Origin: Nostoc sp. NIES-3756
Lineage (GTDB): Bacteria > Cyanobacteriota > Cyanobacteriia > Cyanobacteriales > Nostocaceae
Assembly: GCF_001548375.1 (NCBI RefSeq)
Contig: NZ_AP017295.1
Coordinates: forward strand, 1,240,001-1,304,000
Direction of reading: 5' to 3'
Length of the DNA stretch: 64,000 bases
Made by a program: the position numbers and the translations under genes. This document shows, in pieces, positions 27,014-36,071 of this stretch. The notes under the pieces are model-generated. The model searched no databases and had not been told where the DNA came from. It saw only the letters and a program-made list of their open reading frames with translations. Position 1 is the stretch's first letter. Every line of letters begins with the position of its first letter.

Positions 27014-27123
27014 CATACTCCTTAATAATCCACACCACACATAGTCCCAATCTTAAAGCCAAAAGGAGGCTCTTCTGGGGTTAAATTGCCAAAAGCATAC
27101 AAAACAATGACAAAAAATTTTGC

Positions 27124-28269
27124 CTAACTTGCTAAATTAGGCTTTTTTTGATAACACTGGTCTACAAAATCTAGATAGCGCTTGGCAAAGTTTTGTGGGG
27201 AAAACTCCGCAGCGTGCGATCGCATATACTCAGGGTCAAGTGCATCTTGATACATTTCAAATTTTTCCACTGCCTCCACCAAAGCTGCTTCTGTTTGCAT
27301 TTTAAAAAATATACCCGTTCCTGTATCTTTATAAAATCGTACATCTCTTACAGTTTCCGTGGCACCCCCCATACCATAAGCAATTACTGGTGTCCCACAA
27401 GCTTGTGCTTCCACCAAAGCTATGCCAAAATCCTCACGGGCAGCATAGACAAAGGCTTTGGCTCTAGCCATATACTTTTTAACTACATCATCAGGTTGCC
27501 ATCCCAAAATTTGAATATTAGAGTTAGCTAGCTGGCGAATCTCTTGCATTTCCCCACCTGTACCGATAATTACTAATGGTCTTTGTAATTTATTAAACGC
27601 CTTAACAATGAGAGATACTTGTTTATAACTTACTAACCGGGAAACTGTCAGATAAAAATCTTCTTTTTCAGGTATGAAAGGAAATTCTGCGACATTTACG
27701 GGGGGATAAATAACTGTGGCTTCCCGCCGATAGCAACGCCAGATCCTTTGAGCTGTGTAATGAGAATTAGCAATGAAGTAGTCAACCCGATTTGCACTTA
27801 ACACATCCCATTGGCGTAGGCGATGCAGCAAATATCGGGTTATCCACCCAGATGCACCACTCCCCAGTTTGCTGTACCGTAAATAATCGAAGGTTAAGTC
27901 CCAGGCGTAACGCATGGGACTATGACAGTAGCAAATATGTAATTGGTCAGCAGTTGTCAAAACTCCTTTAGCTACCGCATGGGATGAAGATAAAATTACG
28001 TCGTACTGGCGTAAATCCAATTGTTCAATAGCCAATGGTAAAAATGGCAAGTACTTTTGGATACCATTACGAGCTAAGGGAAGGTGTTGGAGAAAAGTTT
28101 TGCCAATCTGACGTTGATATAAGTAACTTTCAGGATTTTGAGACTCAAAGTCAATGAGGGCGTATAAATCGGCATCAATATGATTCAGGATTTCTCGCAC
28201 CACGAGTTCTGAACCGCCAGTGGCTTTTGGTGTCAGCCACTCATGAACAAGAGCATATTTCAAGGGCAC
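27124..28269 (-). CDS. Glycosyltransferase family 4
   Basis: A 381-residue GT-B enzyme starting at GTG 28269 (MPLKYALVHEWLTPKATGGSE). The N-terminal acceptor domain has CYCHSPMRYAWDLTFDY, which is characteristic of mannosyl- and related transferases. The C-terminal donor domain has VSRLVSYKQVSLIVKAF, IIGTGGEM and REDFGIALVEAQACGTPVIA (the E-X7-E motif contacting the nucleotide sugar). It adds a sugar, possibly mannose, to a lipid-linked glycan in the cytoplasm. It is 110 bp upstream of the sugar transferase and in the same direction. Donor and acceptor are not determinable here. Confidence 0.9.
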   Translation of the reverse strand: MPLKYALVHEWLTPKATGGSELVVREILNHIDADLYALIDFESQNPESYLYQRQIGKTFLQHLPLARNGIQKYLPFLPLAIEQLDLRQYDVILSSSHAVAKGVLTTADQLHICYCHSPMRYAWDLTFDYLRYSKLGSGASGWITRYLLHRLRQWDVLSANRVDYFIANSHYTAQRIWRCYRREATVIYPPVNVAEFPFIPEKEDFYLTVSRLVSYKQVSLIVKAFNKLQRPLVIIGTGGEMQEIRQLANSNIQILGWQPDDVVKKYMARAKAFVYAAREDFGIALVEAQACGTPVIAYGMGGATETVRDVRFYKDTGTGIFFKMQTEAALVEAVEKFEMYQDALDPEYMRSHAAEFSPQNFAKRYLDFVDQCYQKKPNLAS

Positions 28270-28435
28270 AGCTAACTTTAAGATGTAGAAGATAACTTAA
28301 GCAATGTGTGAGGTTAACTGCAAAGTTTCCCTTTGTAACGAAAACATAGGAAGCCCCCAGATAAAACCTTAAGACGTAATTCTTTCACAAGATGTTCCAG
28401 AGGGATACAGCAACCTGATAACCTCAAATCAGAAG

Positions 28436-28535
28436 TAAGGGAGTAGGGAGTGGGGAGATGAAGCGGAAAGGGGAAAGGGAAAAGAAAGAAGCCTTTCAGC
28501 ACTGCCTCCTGCCTTCTGCCTTCTGCCTTTAAAAA
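28436..28535. repeat. STRR cluster upstream of the CSP41-like gene
   Basis: Contains gggagtagggagtggggaga, ggaaaggggaaagggaaaag and the heptamer array cctgccttctgccttctgcc. A 62-codon frame across it is a repeat artefact. Confidence 0.75.
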
Positions 28536-28553
28536 ACACAGGGATGGTAACGT

Positions 28554-29492
28554 ATGCGAATTTTAATTATTGGTGGTACTAGATTCATTGGTGTTTATCT
28601 AACTCAAATTCTGGTGGAACAAGGACATGAAGTAGTCCTGTTTAATCGTGGTAATCGACCGCTACCAGCTTTACAGGGAGTAGGACAAATTATAGGCGAT
28701 CGCACGGATGCCACGCAGCTTAAAGATAAATTGTCACAAGAAAATTTTGATGTCATTTTTGACAATAACGGGCGGGAGTTAAGTGATACTCAGCCACTGG
28801 CAGAAATTTTTCAAGATAGGGTGCAGCATTTTGTTTATATGAGTTCTGCGGGGGTTTACCTCAAATCTGACCAGTTACCCCATATTGAGGGGGATAAGGT
28901 AGACCCCAAAAGCCGCCACAAGGGTAAACACGAAACCGAAGCCTATCTCCAAGAAAAAGGATTACCCTTCACTTCGATTCGTCCTACATACATTTACGGG
29001 CCGCTTAACTATAACGATTTAGAAGGCTGGTTCTTTGATCGCATTGTACGCGATCGCCCGATTCCTATTCCCGGTAACGGCTTACATATTACTCAACTAG
29101 GTCATGTTAAAGACTTAGCCAAGGCAATGTCGCAAGTGATTGGTAATCAGCAGGCTATTGGACAAGTTTATAATATTTCTGGCGATCGCTATGTCACTTT
29201 TGATGGTTTAGCCCGTGCTTGCGCCCAAGCTGTAGGTAAATCACCCGATGACATTAAAATTATCCATTACGACCCGAAAAAATTTGACTTTGGCAAACGT
29301 AAAGCCTTTCCTATGCGGGTACAACATTTCTTCGCTTCAGTGAATAAGGCACAAACTCAGTTAAATTGGCAACCCCAATACGATTTAATTTCTGGGCTAG
29401 CTGATGCTTACGAAAATGATTATTTAGCAAATGAACGCGATAAAGCCGAAATAGATTTTTCAGTAGATGAGGAAATCATACAAGCTCAGTAA
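28554..29492 (+). CDS. NAD-dependent epimerase/dehydratase, CSP41-like
   Basis: A 312-residue atypical short-chain dehydrogenase. The N-terminal nucleotide motif is IIGGTRFIGVYL (about 4-15), followed by VVLFNRGNRP, VYMSSAGVYLKSDQLPHIEG, SIRPTYIYGPLNYNDLEGWF and FDRIVRDRPIPIPGNGLHIT. This pattern matches the cyanobacterial relatives of plastid CSP41, an RNA-binding and ribosome-associated protein, better than sugar epimerases. The catalytic Tyr-X3-Lys is not present in the usual form (YLKSD). It starts at ATG 28554 after a repeat cluster. A polysaccharide role is possible given the neighbours, but I favour the CSP41 group. Confidence 0.82.
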   Translation: MRILIIGGTRFIGVYLTQILVEQGHEVVLFNRGNRPLPALQGVGQIIGDRTDATQLKDKLSQENFDVIFDNNGRELSDTQPLAEIFQDRVQHFVYMSSAGVYLKSDQLPHIEGDKVDPKSRHKGKHETEAYLQEKGLPFTSIRPTYIYGPLNYNDLEGWFFDRIVRDRPIPIPGNGLHITQLGHVKDLAKAMSQVIGNQQAIGQVYNISGDRYVTFDGLARACAQAVGKSPDDIKIIHYDPKKFDFGKRKAFPMRVQHFFASVNKAQTQLNWQPQYDLISGLADAYENDYLANERDKAEIDFSVDEEIIQAQ

Positions 29493-29496
29493 ATGA

Positions 29497-29577
29497 GTGC
29501 TGAGTGATGTTAGCGGTAGCGGCGCGTTTAGCGTGTGCTGAGTTATGAGAAATTCTTAATTTTGAATTTTGAATTAA
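29497..29577. repeat. STRR with internal insertion after the CSP41-like gene
   Basis: gagtgctgagtg units are interrupted by gttagcggtagcggcgcgtt and tagcg, then tgtgctgagt resumes; next comes aattttgaattttgaatta. The interruption looks like a small mobile repeat placed inside an older tandem repeat. Confidence 0.6.
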
Positions 29578-29580
29578 TTC

Positions 29581-30879
29581 TTACTCGACTTCACTCAACG
29601 TCTCACGTACAACAGCTTTCTTTTCTTTAGCAACTCTACGTTCGTACCAATTCATTAAGGGTGTAGCAGATATGCCATGAATAACTACAGATACTACAAT
29701 GGTAGTGTAAGTTATCCAGGCAATTTGTTCGCCTAATTCATCTTTTAAACCATTACTTAAAGCATAGGCAAGATAATATAGGGAACCAACACCACGAATA
29801 CCAAACCAGCCAAATAACAAACGGGTTCCCGGATGAAGACTACGGCGCTGGGAATCTAAAGGACGTTTACCAATGGTGCTAATCCAGGCTCCCACAGGCC
29901 TAATAATTAAGAATAGGAAAATAACGATGATCAATGATTGATAAGCATAATTGACTATTGGTTGCCATAGCAATATTGAGCCTAACAATAAAATTGTGCC
30001 AACCTCTAAAAGTCTTTCTAATCGTTCAATAAATTCTAATTGTGCTAGTGGTCTTTCTGGATTTCTATAACTATCTTGAACAACTAAACCTGCAATAAAT
30101 ACTGCTAAAAATCCATAACCATTGACAAATTCTGTCAGAGAATAAGTGAGTAAAATTGCACTGATTGCGACAAAATCTTCCATTAAGGCATCAGCAGAAC
30201 GGCGCTTTTGAATTTTTTGGTCAATCCAAACTATAGCTTTACCGACAATAAAACCCATTACCAAACCAGCAGCGATCGCCCAAATTAAATCAACTGCTAC
30301 CCATTGTTTGAACCAGTTATTCCAGTTATCATCCTTGAGGGCAAAAAGTCCAAAATATACAAAAGGAAAAGCTAAAGCATCATTTAGTCCTCCTTCCGAA
30401 GTGAGACCGAAGCGTAATTCATCTTTGTCATTAATATCTGTTAGTTGAACTTCCGATGCTAATACCGGGTCAGTAGGAGCAAGAATGGCTCCCAATAAAA
30501 TAGCTTCTCCCCAACCCATACTTAATAAATATTTACCTACAAGGGCTATGCCAATGATCGAAATAGGCATTAATAAGCCAATGAGCCGCGCTGTAATATT
30601 CCAAACTCTACGTCTACTTGGATGAATAATTTTTAATCCACAACTAAAAACGGAAACAATAACAACAAATTCTGTAATTCTTTCTAGTAATTCTGCATTA
30701 AATACATCATCTTGTCGTAATTTAATCAAACCAAAGCCATAAGGCCCAAGAAGTATACCTACAAATAAATATATCAGTGCGAACGATAGAGGTAAACGCG
30801 AAATCCAACCCGAACCTAATGTAACAGCTAGCAAAAGTAGACCAATTACAAATAGTTCAACAATATAACTGTCTACCAT
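29581..30879 (-). CDS. Cation:proton antiporter (CPA1/NhaP-like)
   Basis: A 432-residue integral membrane protein with about 11-12 hydrophobic segments. The antiporter core is visible: LLGAILAPTDPVLASEVQ (the TDP motif in an unwound helix, about 130-147), GLNDALAFPFVYFGLFA (ND motif), and RPVGAWIS. It probably exchanges Na+ or K+ for H+ across the plasma or thylakoid membrane for pH and salt control. The soluble C-terminal tail is short (ERRVAKEKKAVVRETLSEVE), so no regulatory nucleotide domain is attached. Start ATG 30879. Single gene, divergent from the P450. Confidence 0.88.
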   Translation of the reverse strand: MVDSYIVELFVIGLLLLAVTLGSGWISRLPLSFALIYLFVGILLGPYGFGLIKLRQDDVFNAELLERITEFVVIVSVFSCGLKIIHPSRRRVWNITARLIGLLMPISIIGIALVGKYLLSMGWGEAILLGAILAPTDPVLASEVQLTDINDKDELRFGLTSEGGLNDALAFPFVYFGLFALKDDNWNNWFKQWVAVDLIWAIAAGLVMGFIVGKAIVWIDQKIQKRRSADALMEDFVAISAILLTYSLTEFVNGYGFLAVFIAGLVVQDSYRNPERPLAQLEFIERLERLLEVGTILLLGSILLWQPIVNYAYQSLIIVIFLFLIIRPVGAWISTIGKRPLDSQRRSLHPGTRLLFGWFGIRGVGSLYYLAYALSNGLKDELGEQIAWITYTTIVVSVVIHGISATPLMNWYERRVAKEKKAVVRETLSEVE

Positions 30880-31032
30880 ATAAATTATGTATAAAAAATT
30901 AAATCTTCCCAGTTATCTTAGTGGCGATCGCTGAGTTTTCTAAAATATCTAGGGATAGATTTTATAAATATTTTTCCAGTTTTTTCTACTTCTGTTAGCT
31001 TAGTGAAGATAGTGCTAATAGGAGCATTTGTC

Positions 31033-32397
31033 ATGAAACTTCCAGATAGTCCACAGATACCAAAATTCATGCAGTTAGTGCAGTGGATTTATCAGCCATT
31101 GCAATTAATGGAAGCATCTGCCAAAGCTCACGGTGATAGTTTTACACTATGGCTTACAAATAAACAGCCAATGGTGTTTTTAAGTAATCCTCAAGCAGTG
31201 CAGCAACTTTTTACTGCACCATTAGAACAGTTAGATGCTAAAGCATCAGCCCAAATTTTACAACCTTTATTGGGGGAAAACTCTCTACTGTTGCTGTCTG
31301 GCGAAACTCACCAACGTCAGCGTAAGTTGTTAACGCCACCATTTCATGGCGATCGCATGAGAGCCTACGGCGATATCATTACTAACATTACCAAAGAAGT
31401 CATCAGTACATGGAAACTTGGTCAACCCTTTTCTGTGCGTGATTCCATGCAGCAAATTGCCTTGCGGGTAATCTTACAAGCTGTTTTTGGTTTAAGTGAA
31501 GGCGAACGTTACAACGAACTGCAAAAACGCTTGTGCGACATCTTAGATTTAACTGCTTCTGGCTTGCGTGCGTCCCTTTCCTTTTTCCCTGCGTTACGAG
31601 TAGATTTAGGTCACTGGACTCCTTGGGGAAATTTCTTGCGTCAACGGGAGGAAATTGACCAACTGCTTTACGCGGAAATTCAAGACCGCAGAGATCATCC
31701 AGACTCATCGCGGACTGACATCCTCACATTAATGATGGCGGCGCGGGATGAGAATGGCGAACCCATGACGGATGTTGAGTTACGTGATGAATTGATGACT
31801 TTGTTAATTGCTGGTCATGAAACCACTGCCTCAGCTTTGACATGGGCTTTATACTGGATTCACAAACTACCATCAGTCCGCGAGAAACTTGTAACTGAGT
31901 TAGATAATTTTGGTGACGGCGACTTAAATGAACTCACTCGTTTACCTTATTTAACGGCTGTCTGTCAGGAGACATTACGCATTTACCCCATTGCGATGAT
32001 TACCATCCCGCGTATTGTCCAGACACCATTAGAAATAGGTGGTTATCAATTTGCGCCAGGAACAATGCTGGTAGGCTGCATTTACTTGATGCACCGCCGA
32101 CCAGATTTATATTCCCAACCGCAAGAGTTTCAGCCAGAACGTTTTTTAGAAAAGCAGTATTCCCTATATGAATATCTACCTTTTGGTGGTAGTAATCGGC
32201 GCTGCGTGGGTATGGCTTTTGCCTTGTATGAGATGAAATTGGTGTTGGCGACAGTGTTAAAAAATCTGGATTTAGCATTAGTTGATAATTATCCAGTCAA
32301 ACCTATCCGCCGTGGTGTCACCTTAGCACCTTCTGGCGGTAAATGGTTAATTGCTACCGCACAGCATCAAACAACCAAAAATCCTATTGAGGTGTAG
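31033..32397 (+). CDS. Cytochrome P450
   Basis: A 454-residue haem monooxygenase. Start ATG 31033 (MKLPDSPQIPKFMQL) has AGGAG 9 nt upstream; a GTG ten codons earlier is less likely. Diagnostic motifs: I-helix oxygen-binding LIAGHETTASALTWALYW, ExxR in CQETLRIYP, and the haem-thiolate loop YLPFGGSNRRCVGMAFALYE with the ligand Cys. It needs external ferredoxin and reductase. The sequence resembles the CYP110 group common in filamentous cyanobacteria, some members of which act on terpenes or fatty acids; that placement is from memory. Single gene; no terpene cyclase is adjacent. Confidence 0.93.
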   Translation: MKLPDSPQIPKFMQLVQWIYQPLQLMEASAKAHGDSFTLWLTNKQPMVFLSNPQAVQQLFTAPLEQLDAKASAQILQPLLGENSLLLLSGETHQRQRKLLTPPFHGDRMRAYGDIITNITKEVISTWKLGQPFSVRDSMQQIALRVILQAVFGLSEGERYNELQKRLCDILDLTASGLRASLSFFPALRVDLGHWTPWGNFLRQREEIDQLLYAEIQDRRDHPDSSRTDILTLMMAARDENGEPMTDVELRDELMTLLIAGHETTASALTWALYWIHKLPSVREKLVTELDNFGDGDLNELTRLPYLTAVCQETLRIYPIAMITIPRIVQTPLEIGGYQFAPGTMLVGCIYLMHRRPDLYSQPQEFQPERFLEKQYSLYEYLPFGGSNRRCVGMAFALYEMKLVLATVLKNLDLALVDNYPVKPIRRGVTLAPSGGKWLIATAQHQTTKNPIEV

Positions 32398-32503
32398 TTA
32401 GTGGTGGCGATCGCTTCTATTATTTTACCTGGAGCGATCGCTCACAGAAACCATAAAAAATCTCTCCCACTTTCTTTGATACCCATAGTAGATTATATAA
32501 AAA

Positions 32504-33124
32504 CTAAACCCAACCCCGCAGCTTCTTATGTACCTGCGCTAAGTACCACATATAGTCATCAATCTTGTATTTATCAGCAGCCTTGACTATATATACTTGA
32601 GCTAAATCACCATTATTTTCAGCTTCATAATATAAGCCTAAATAAAGATGGCTATAAAATAATCCTTTAACCCCTTCTGCTTGACCTACATTTAACACAT
32701 CATCTGCTGTACAATTACCTGCAAACAAATCATAAACAGAACGCATTACTCGCCGGGGGTCGTTTTTCACAGTTAATAATTGCTGACGCGCTTCTGTTAC
32801 ACCCACAACACGAGCCATGCACAGATAACGCCACACAGTTTCTTCTACATCTTGAGAGTTAACCGTTAAATCTATTTCAAACTGTTTAGCGCCTTCAGCA
32901 AATCTATCTGCATAATAATAAGACAAACCCCTTTGCCACAAATATGGTTTCAGCCGTGAATCTAGTTTTTCTGCTGTGTCAAAATCATCAATCGACTCAT
33001 CAATTTTTGCTAGCTGAAATTTTACCATACCCCGGCGAATGTAAGCATTAGGATTTTTTGTTTGCTTACAAATAACTTCGTCCCATTGTTTAAGTTTATT
33101 TTCTAAAGAATTGGTAAAAAACAT
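32504..33124 (-). CDS. Tetratricopeptide-repeat-like protein
   Basis: A 206-residue soluble helical protein. TPR-like units are visible: NPNAYIRRGMVKFQLAKIDE then SIDDFDTAEKLDSRLKPY (about 25-60), and LWQRGLSYYYADRFAEGAKQ then FEIDLTVNSQDVE (about 61-95), and a weaker C-terminal unit (GLFYSHLYLGLYYEAENNGD then LAQVYIVKAADKYK). There is no signal peptide. TPRs bind partner proteins; the partner is unknown. Plant and cyanobacterial proteins of this shape exist but are uncharacterised to me. Starts at ATG 33124. Confidence 0.78.
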   Translation of the reverse strand: MFFTNSLENKLKQWDEVICKQTKNPNAYIRRGMVKFQLAKIDESIDDFDTAEKLDSRLKPYLWQRGLSYYYADRFAEGAKQFEIDLTVNSQDVEETVWRYLCMARVVGVTEARQQLLTVKNDPRRVMRSVYDLFAGNCTADDVLNVGQAEGVKGLFYSHLYLGLYYEAENNGDLAQVYIVKAADKYKIDDYMWYLAQVHKKLRGWV

Positions 33125-33245
33125 AATTTATAACAACGCAAAATTAATAAATCCAAATTTACTTAATGTTTTCAGTTTGATATGGGAATTAGATTTTATT
33201 GCTGAAGAAATTTCAGTATCATGTAGGCTGTATTATGCTTAAGCT

Positions 33246-33280
33246 ATAACGCACCAAAAGCATTTGCCGAGGCGCGTTAT
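33246..33280. repeat. Hairpin-forming repeat between TPR gene and ruvC
   Basis: ATAACGCACC... pairs with ...GGCGCGTTAT (arms 33246-33252 and 33274-33280 perfect, inner part imperfect). Sequences with a taacgcacc end are common dispersed repeats in cyanobacteria. No gene in this 220-bp gap. Confidence 0.5.
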
Positions 33281-33344
33281 GCTGATACTAAAACACCCTA
33301 AGTATATTTCATCAATCAAATATGAATCCTATATTTCTCATGAT

Positions 33345-33842
33345 TCAATCGACTGTCAACATATAAGCTGTTAAGGCAACTGCCAAAGCATCAGAGGCAT
33401 CATCCGGCTGAGGAATTTCCTCTAAATCTAACTCTCGCGCTACTGCCTCTTGTACTTCAGATTTATCAGCGTTGCCATAGCCTGTTAAAGTTTGTTTAAT
33501 TTGGGCTGGGGTAAACTCTACATAAGGCAAATGGTGCTGTGCCAATGCTAACATAACTACACCTCTAGCTTGTGCCACAAGGATGGTACTTGACATACGA
33601 TAGAAGAACAATTTTTCCACTGCAACCAAATCAGGTTGTAACTGGTCAATTACTGTGTTCAAATCATCGAACAAAGTACACAAGCGTTGTCCTACATCCA
33701 CACCTGCCGAAGTTCTGATCACTCCAAAGTCCAAGATATCGACCATCGTATCTTGAATTTGGGTAGGACTTTGTTTGCAAGTAATTGCACCAAAGCCTAA
33801 AATAGCCAATCCTGGGTCTAATCCTAAAATGCGTTTTTCCAT
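33345..33842 (-). CDS. ruvC: Holliday junction resolvase RuvC
   Basis: A 165-residue RNase H-fold endonuclease that cuts four-way junctions with RuvAB during recombinational repair. Catalytic acids are visible: Asp9 in [13 protein letters not shown], Glu in [15 protein letters not shown], and the C-terminal pair in [15 protein letters not shown]. Length is normal. ATG 33842; the region upstream is a dense repeat cluster, so the promoter must lie within or next to repeats. Single gene. Confidence 0.96.
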   Translation of the reverse strand: MEKRILGLDPGLAILGFGAITCKQSPTQIQDTMVDILDFGVIRTSAGVDVGQRLCTLFDDLNTVIDQLQPDLVAVEKLFFYRMSSTILVAQARGVVMLALAQHHLPYVEFTPAQIKQTLTGYGNADKSEVQEAVARELDLEEIPQPDDASDALAVALTAYMLTVD

Positions 33843-34050
33843 TAACTGTTGACGGTTGACGGTTGACCTTTACGGGTATTCTTCCCTACGGGACGCTACG
33901 CGAACGAGAACCCCTTTCCTGCGGAACGCTCCGCGAACGGGGAACGATAGTTGCTTTCCGACGCAAGGCGACACGCCACTCCCTTCAATGGGGGGAACCC
34001 CCGCACAGGGGTGGCTCAGGAACGCACTATCTCACTATGGACTAATGCCA
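33843..34050. repeat. Composite small-repeat cluster between ruvC and yvcK
   Basis: In order: ttgacggttgacggttgacc (STRR), cctacgggacgctacgcgaa, a 27-nt element at 33913-33939 whose complement matches 41272-41298 at 26 of 27 positions (core CGTTCGCGGAGCGTTCCG), then GGGGGGAACCCCCGCAC at 33990-34006 (same as 3974-3990). Several 60-codon frames through it are artefacts. Confidence 0.8.
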
Positions 34051-34153
34051 ATGACCAAGTAGAAAAAGTTTCCATAATTTCTTACTTGGTGTTAAAACCA
34101 GTTAGTGTACATTTTCTGTTAGTTATTGTTTGTACCACGGCTCCGAATTAGGT

Positions 34154-35524
34154 ATGTCAATCGGTTTTCTCAGACAAGCCCTTAACGCGCTGCAAAAGCA
34201 GTCGCCTAGTCGAACCTCCCATCGGGTGAACCAGTGGTTCAAATGGTTATCCCCTGGACTTTCGATCAAACGCTGGCTGCTAATTAGTGTTGGGGGTGTT
34301 CTACTATCGATGCTGGGGTTAGCTATTTGGATTAAGCTGACCCCCATTTTTTGGATGTTGGAATTAGTTAGGGGTTTTTTAGGAGCCATAGCCAACATTT
34401 TACCCAACTATATCAGTGGCCCTTTAGTAATTTTGGGCGGCTTGTTATTGCTACTTTGGGGTCAGACTCGCACTGTCGGCTCAATTACTCAGGTTTTAAG
34501 ACCAAACTCGGAAGAGGAACTTATTGATGTACTGTTAGCCCATCGTCGCTTGTATCGGGGGCCGAAAATAGTTGTTATTGGTGGTGGAACTGGGCTATCT
34601 ACTTTGCTCAGAGGGTTAAAAACCTACAGTGCTAATATTACTGCGATTGTCACTGTGGCTGATGATGGTGGCTCTTCTGGTAGGTTGCGTCAAGAATTTG
34701 GTGTTTTACCACCAGGGGATATCCGCAACTGTTTGGCAGCCTTGGCGGATGAAGAAAAGTTATTAACAGAGTTATTTCAATATCGTTTTCGGGCTGGGGA
34801 TGGTTTAACTGGTCACAGTTTTGGCAATTTGTTCTTAACTGCTATGAGCGATATTACTGGGGATTTGGAACGAGCTGTTGCTGCTAGTTCTAAAGTTCTG
34901 GCGGTGCGTGGGCAAGTTTTGCCTGCTACTCTCAGCGATGTTCGTCTCTGGGCAGAATTAGCCGATGGTCGCATCATTGAAGGTGAATCGAGCATTCCCA
35001 AAGCTGGCGGTAAAATTGTCAAGATTGGTTGCATTCCTGCCAACCCTCCAGCTTTGCCAGCCGCCATTAAAGCTATCAAAGAAGCTGACTATATTATTAT
35101 TGGCCCTGGTAGCCTTTATACCAGTTTGATTCCTAACTTATTAGTATCAGAAATTGCAGATGCGATCGCCGCCTCTCAAGCCCCAAGTATTTATGTCTGC
35201 AATGTGATGACTCAACCAGGAGAAACTCAAGGTTACACCGTTGCTGACCACATCCGTGCCATTGATGCTGCTTGTGGCGGCAAAAGTTTATTTGATGCTG
35301 TACTAGTACACAAAAAATCCCCCTCAGATCAATCACTCATCCGCTACGCTCAACAAAATTCCCATCCTGTATTTTTAGATAGGGAAGATGTAGCCCAACT
35401 AGGAAGAAGAATAGTTTTAGCTAATGTCTTGTATGAAGACGAAACTGGCTTCGTGCGTCATAATCCACAAAAGTTAGCTAAAGTCCTATTGAAATGGTAC
35501 AGTGGCGCAAATCATGGGAAGTGA
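34154..35524 (+). CDS. YvcK/GlmR family protein (gluconeogenesis factor) with N-terminal membrane anchor
   Basis: A 456-residue protein, ATG 34154 ([11 protein letters not shown]). Two hydrophobic segments (about 45-65 and 92-115) precede the CofD-like fold: [19 protein letters not shown] (about 145-163), [34 protein letters not shown], and [15 protein letters not shown]. YvcK proteins bind UDP-sugars and affect cell-wall precursor supply and growth on gluconeogenic carbon sources; the membrane anchor is common in cyanobacteria. It precedes tsaE by 91 bp of repeats. Confidence 0.9.
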   Translation: MSIGFLRQALNALQKQSPSRTSHRVNQWFKWLSPGLSIKRWLLISVGGVLLSMLGLAIWIKLTPIFWMLELVRGFLGAIANILPNYISGPLVILGGLLLLLWGQTRTVGSITQVLRPNSEEELIDVLLAHRRLYRGPKIVVIGGGTGLSTLLRGLKTYSANITAIVTVADDGGSSGRLRQEFGVLPPGDIRNCLAALADEEKLLTELFQYRFRAGDGLTGHSFGNLFLTAMSDITGDLERAVAASSKVLAVRGQVLPATLSDVRLWAELADGRIIEGESSIPKAGGKIVKIGCIPANPPALPAAIKAIKEADYIIIGPGSLYTSLIPNLLVSEIADAIAASQAPSIYVCNVMTQPGETQGYTVADHIRAIDAACGGKSLFDAVLVHKKSPSDQSLIRYAQQNSHPVFLDREDVAQLGRRIVLANVLYEDETGFVRHNPQKLAKVLLKWYSGANHGK

Positions 35525-35611
35525 GGAGATGGGGGATAGGAAGAAGCAGGGGAGCAGGGAGAGTAACTATGGACTGTTGACTGTTGACTAATGACTAATG
35601 ACTAATGACCA
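35525..35611. repeat. STRR array between yvcK and tsaE
   Basis: gaggagatgggggataggaa, aagcaggggagcagggagag, then gactgttgactgttgact and actaatgactaatgactaat. The first in-frame ATG of the tsaE frame lies in the last repeat. Confidence 0.85.
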
Positions 35612-35615
35612 AACA

Positions 35616-36071
35616 ATGAAAATTCATCTTGTAGATACACAAGCAACACTTAATTTGGGGATTTTTCTGGGACAAAATTTAACAGCCGGGACTGTAATTT
35701 TACTGACTGGTGATTTAGGTGCGGGTAAAACTACTTTAGTACAAGGTTTAGGTAAAGGTTTAGGTATTATTGAACCCATTGTCAGTCCTACTTTCACGCT
35801 GATCAATGAATATACTGAAGGACGTATCCCCCTTTACCATTTAGATTTATATCGCTTAGATCCGCAAGAAGTTGTTAACTTAAACTTAGAAACTTACTGG
35901 GAAGGTACTGAGGTAATTCCGGGTATTGTAGCGATCGAGTGGTCAGAACGGATGCCCTACAAGCCAAGTTCCTATATTGATGTGCTTTTAACTTATGGCG
36001 ATGAGGGCAGTCGTCAAGCCGAAATAATACCTTTCAATTGCACTATCAGCGAGTCTATTACTACTATCTGA
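35616..36071 (+). CDS. tsaE: tRNA threonylcarbamoyladenosine biosynthesis ATPase TsaE
   Basis: A 151-residue P-loop ATPase working with TsaB and TsaD to make t6A37 in ANN-decoding tRNAs. Motifs: LLTGDLGAGKTTLVQGLGKG (Walker A, about 31-50), VSPTFTLINEYTEG, LYHLDLYRL and GIVAIEWSERMP. I choose ATG 35616 (MKIHLVDTQATL); another ATG 18 bp upstream is inside the atgactaatgact repeat. Full length. No terminator is evident; a 1.2-kb gene-free region follows. Confidence 0.93.
   Translation: MKIHLVDTQATLNLGIFLGQNLTAGTVILLTGDLGAGKTTLVQGLGKGLGIIEPIVSPTFTLINEYTEGRIPLYHLDLYRLDPQEVVNLNLETYWEGTEVIPGIVAIEWSERMPYKPSSYIDVLLTYGDEGSRQAEIIPFNCTISESITTI

Noticed and set aside
28314..28502. 62-codon minus-strand frame upstream of the CSP41-like gene
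   Set aside because: Low-complexity translation of purine/pyrimidine repeats (FFLFPFPFPLHLPTP).
33856..34151. Three overlapping 60-68-codon frames between ruvC and yvcK
   Set aside because: All run through the composite repeat cluster; no ribosome site and no family resemblance.
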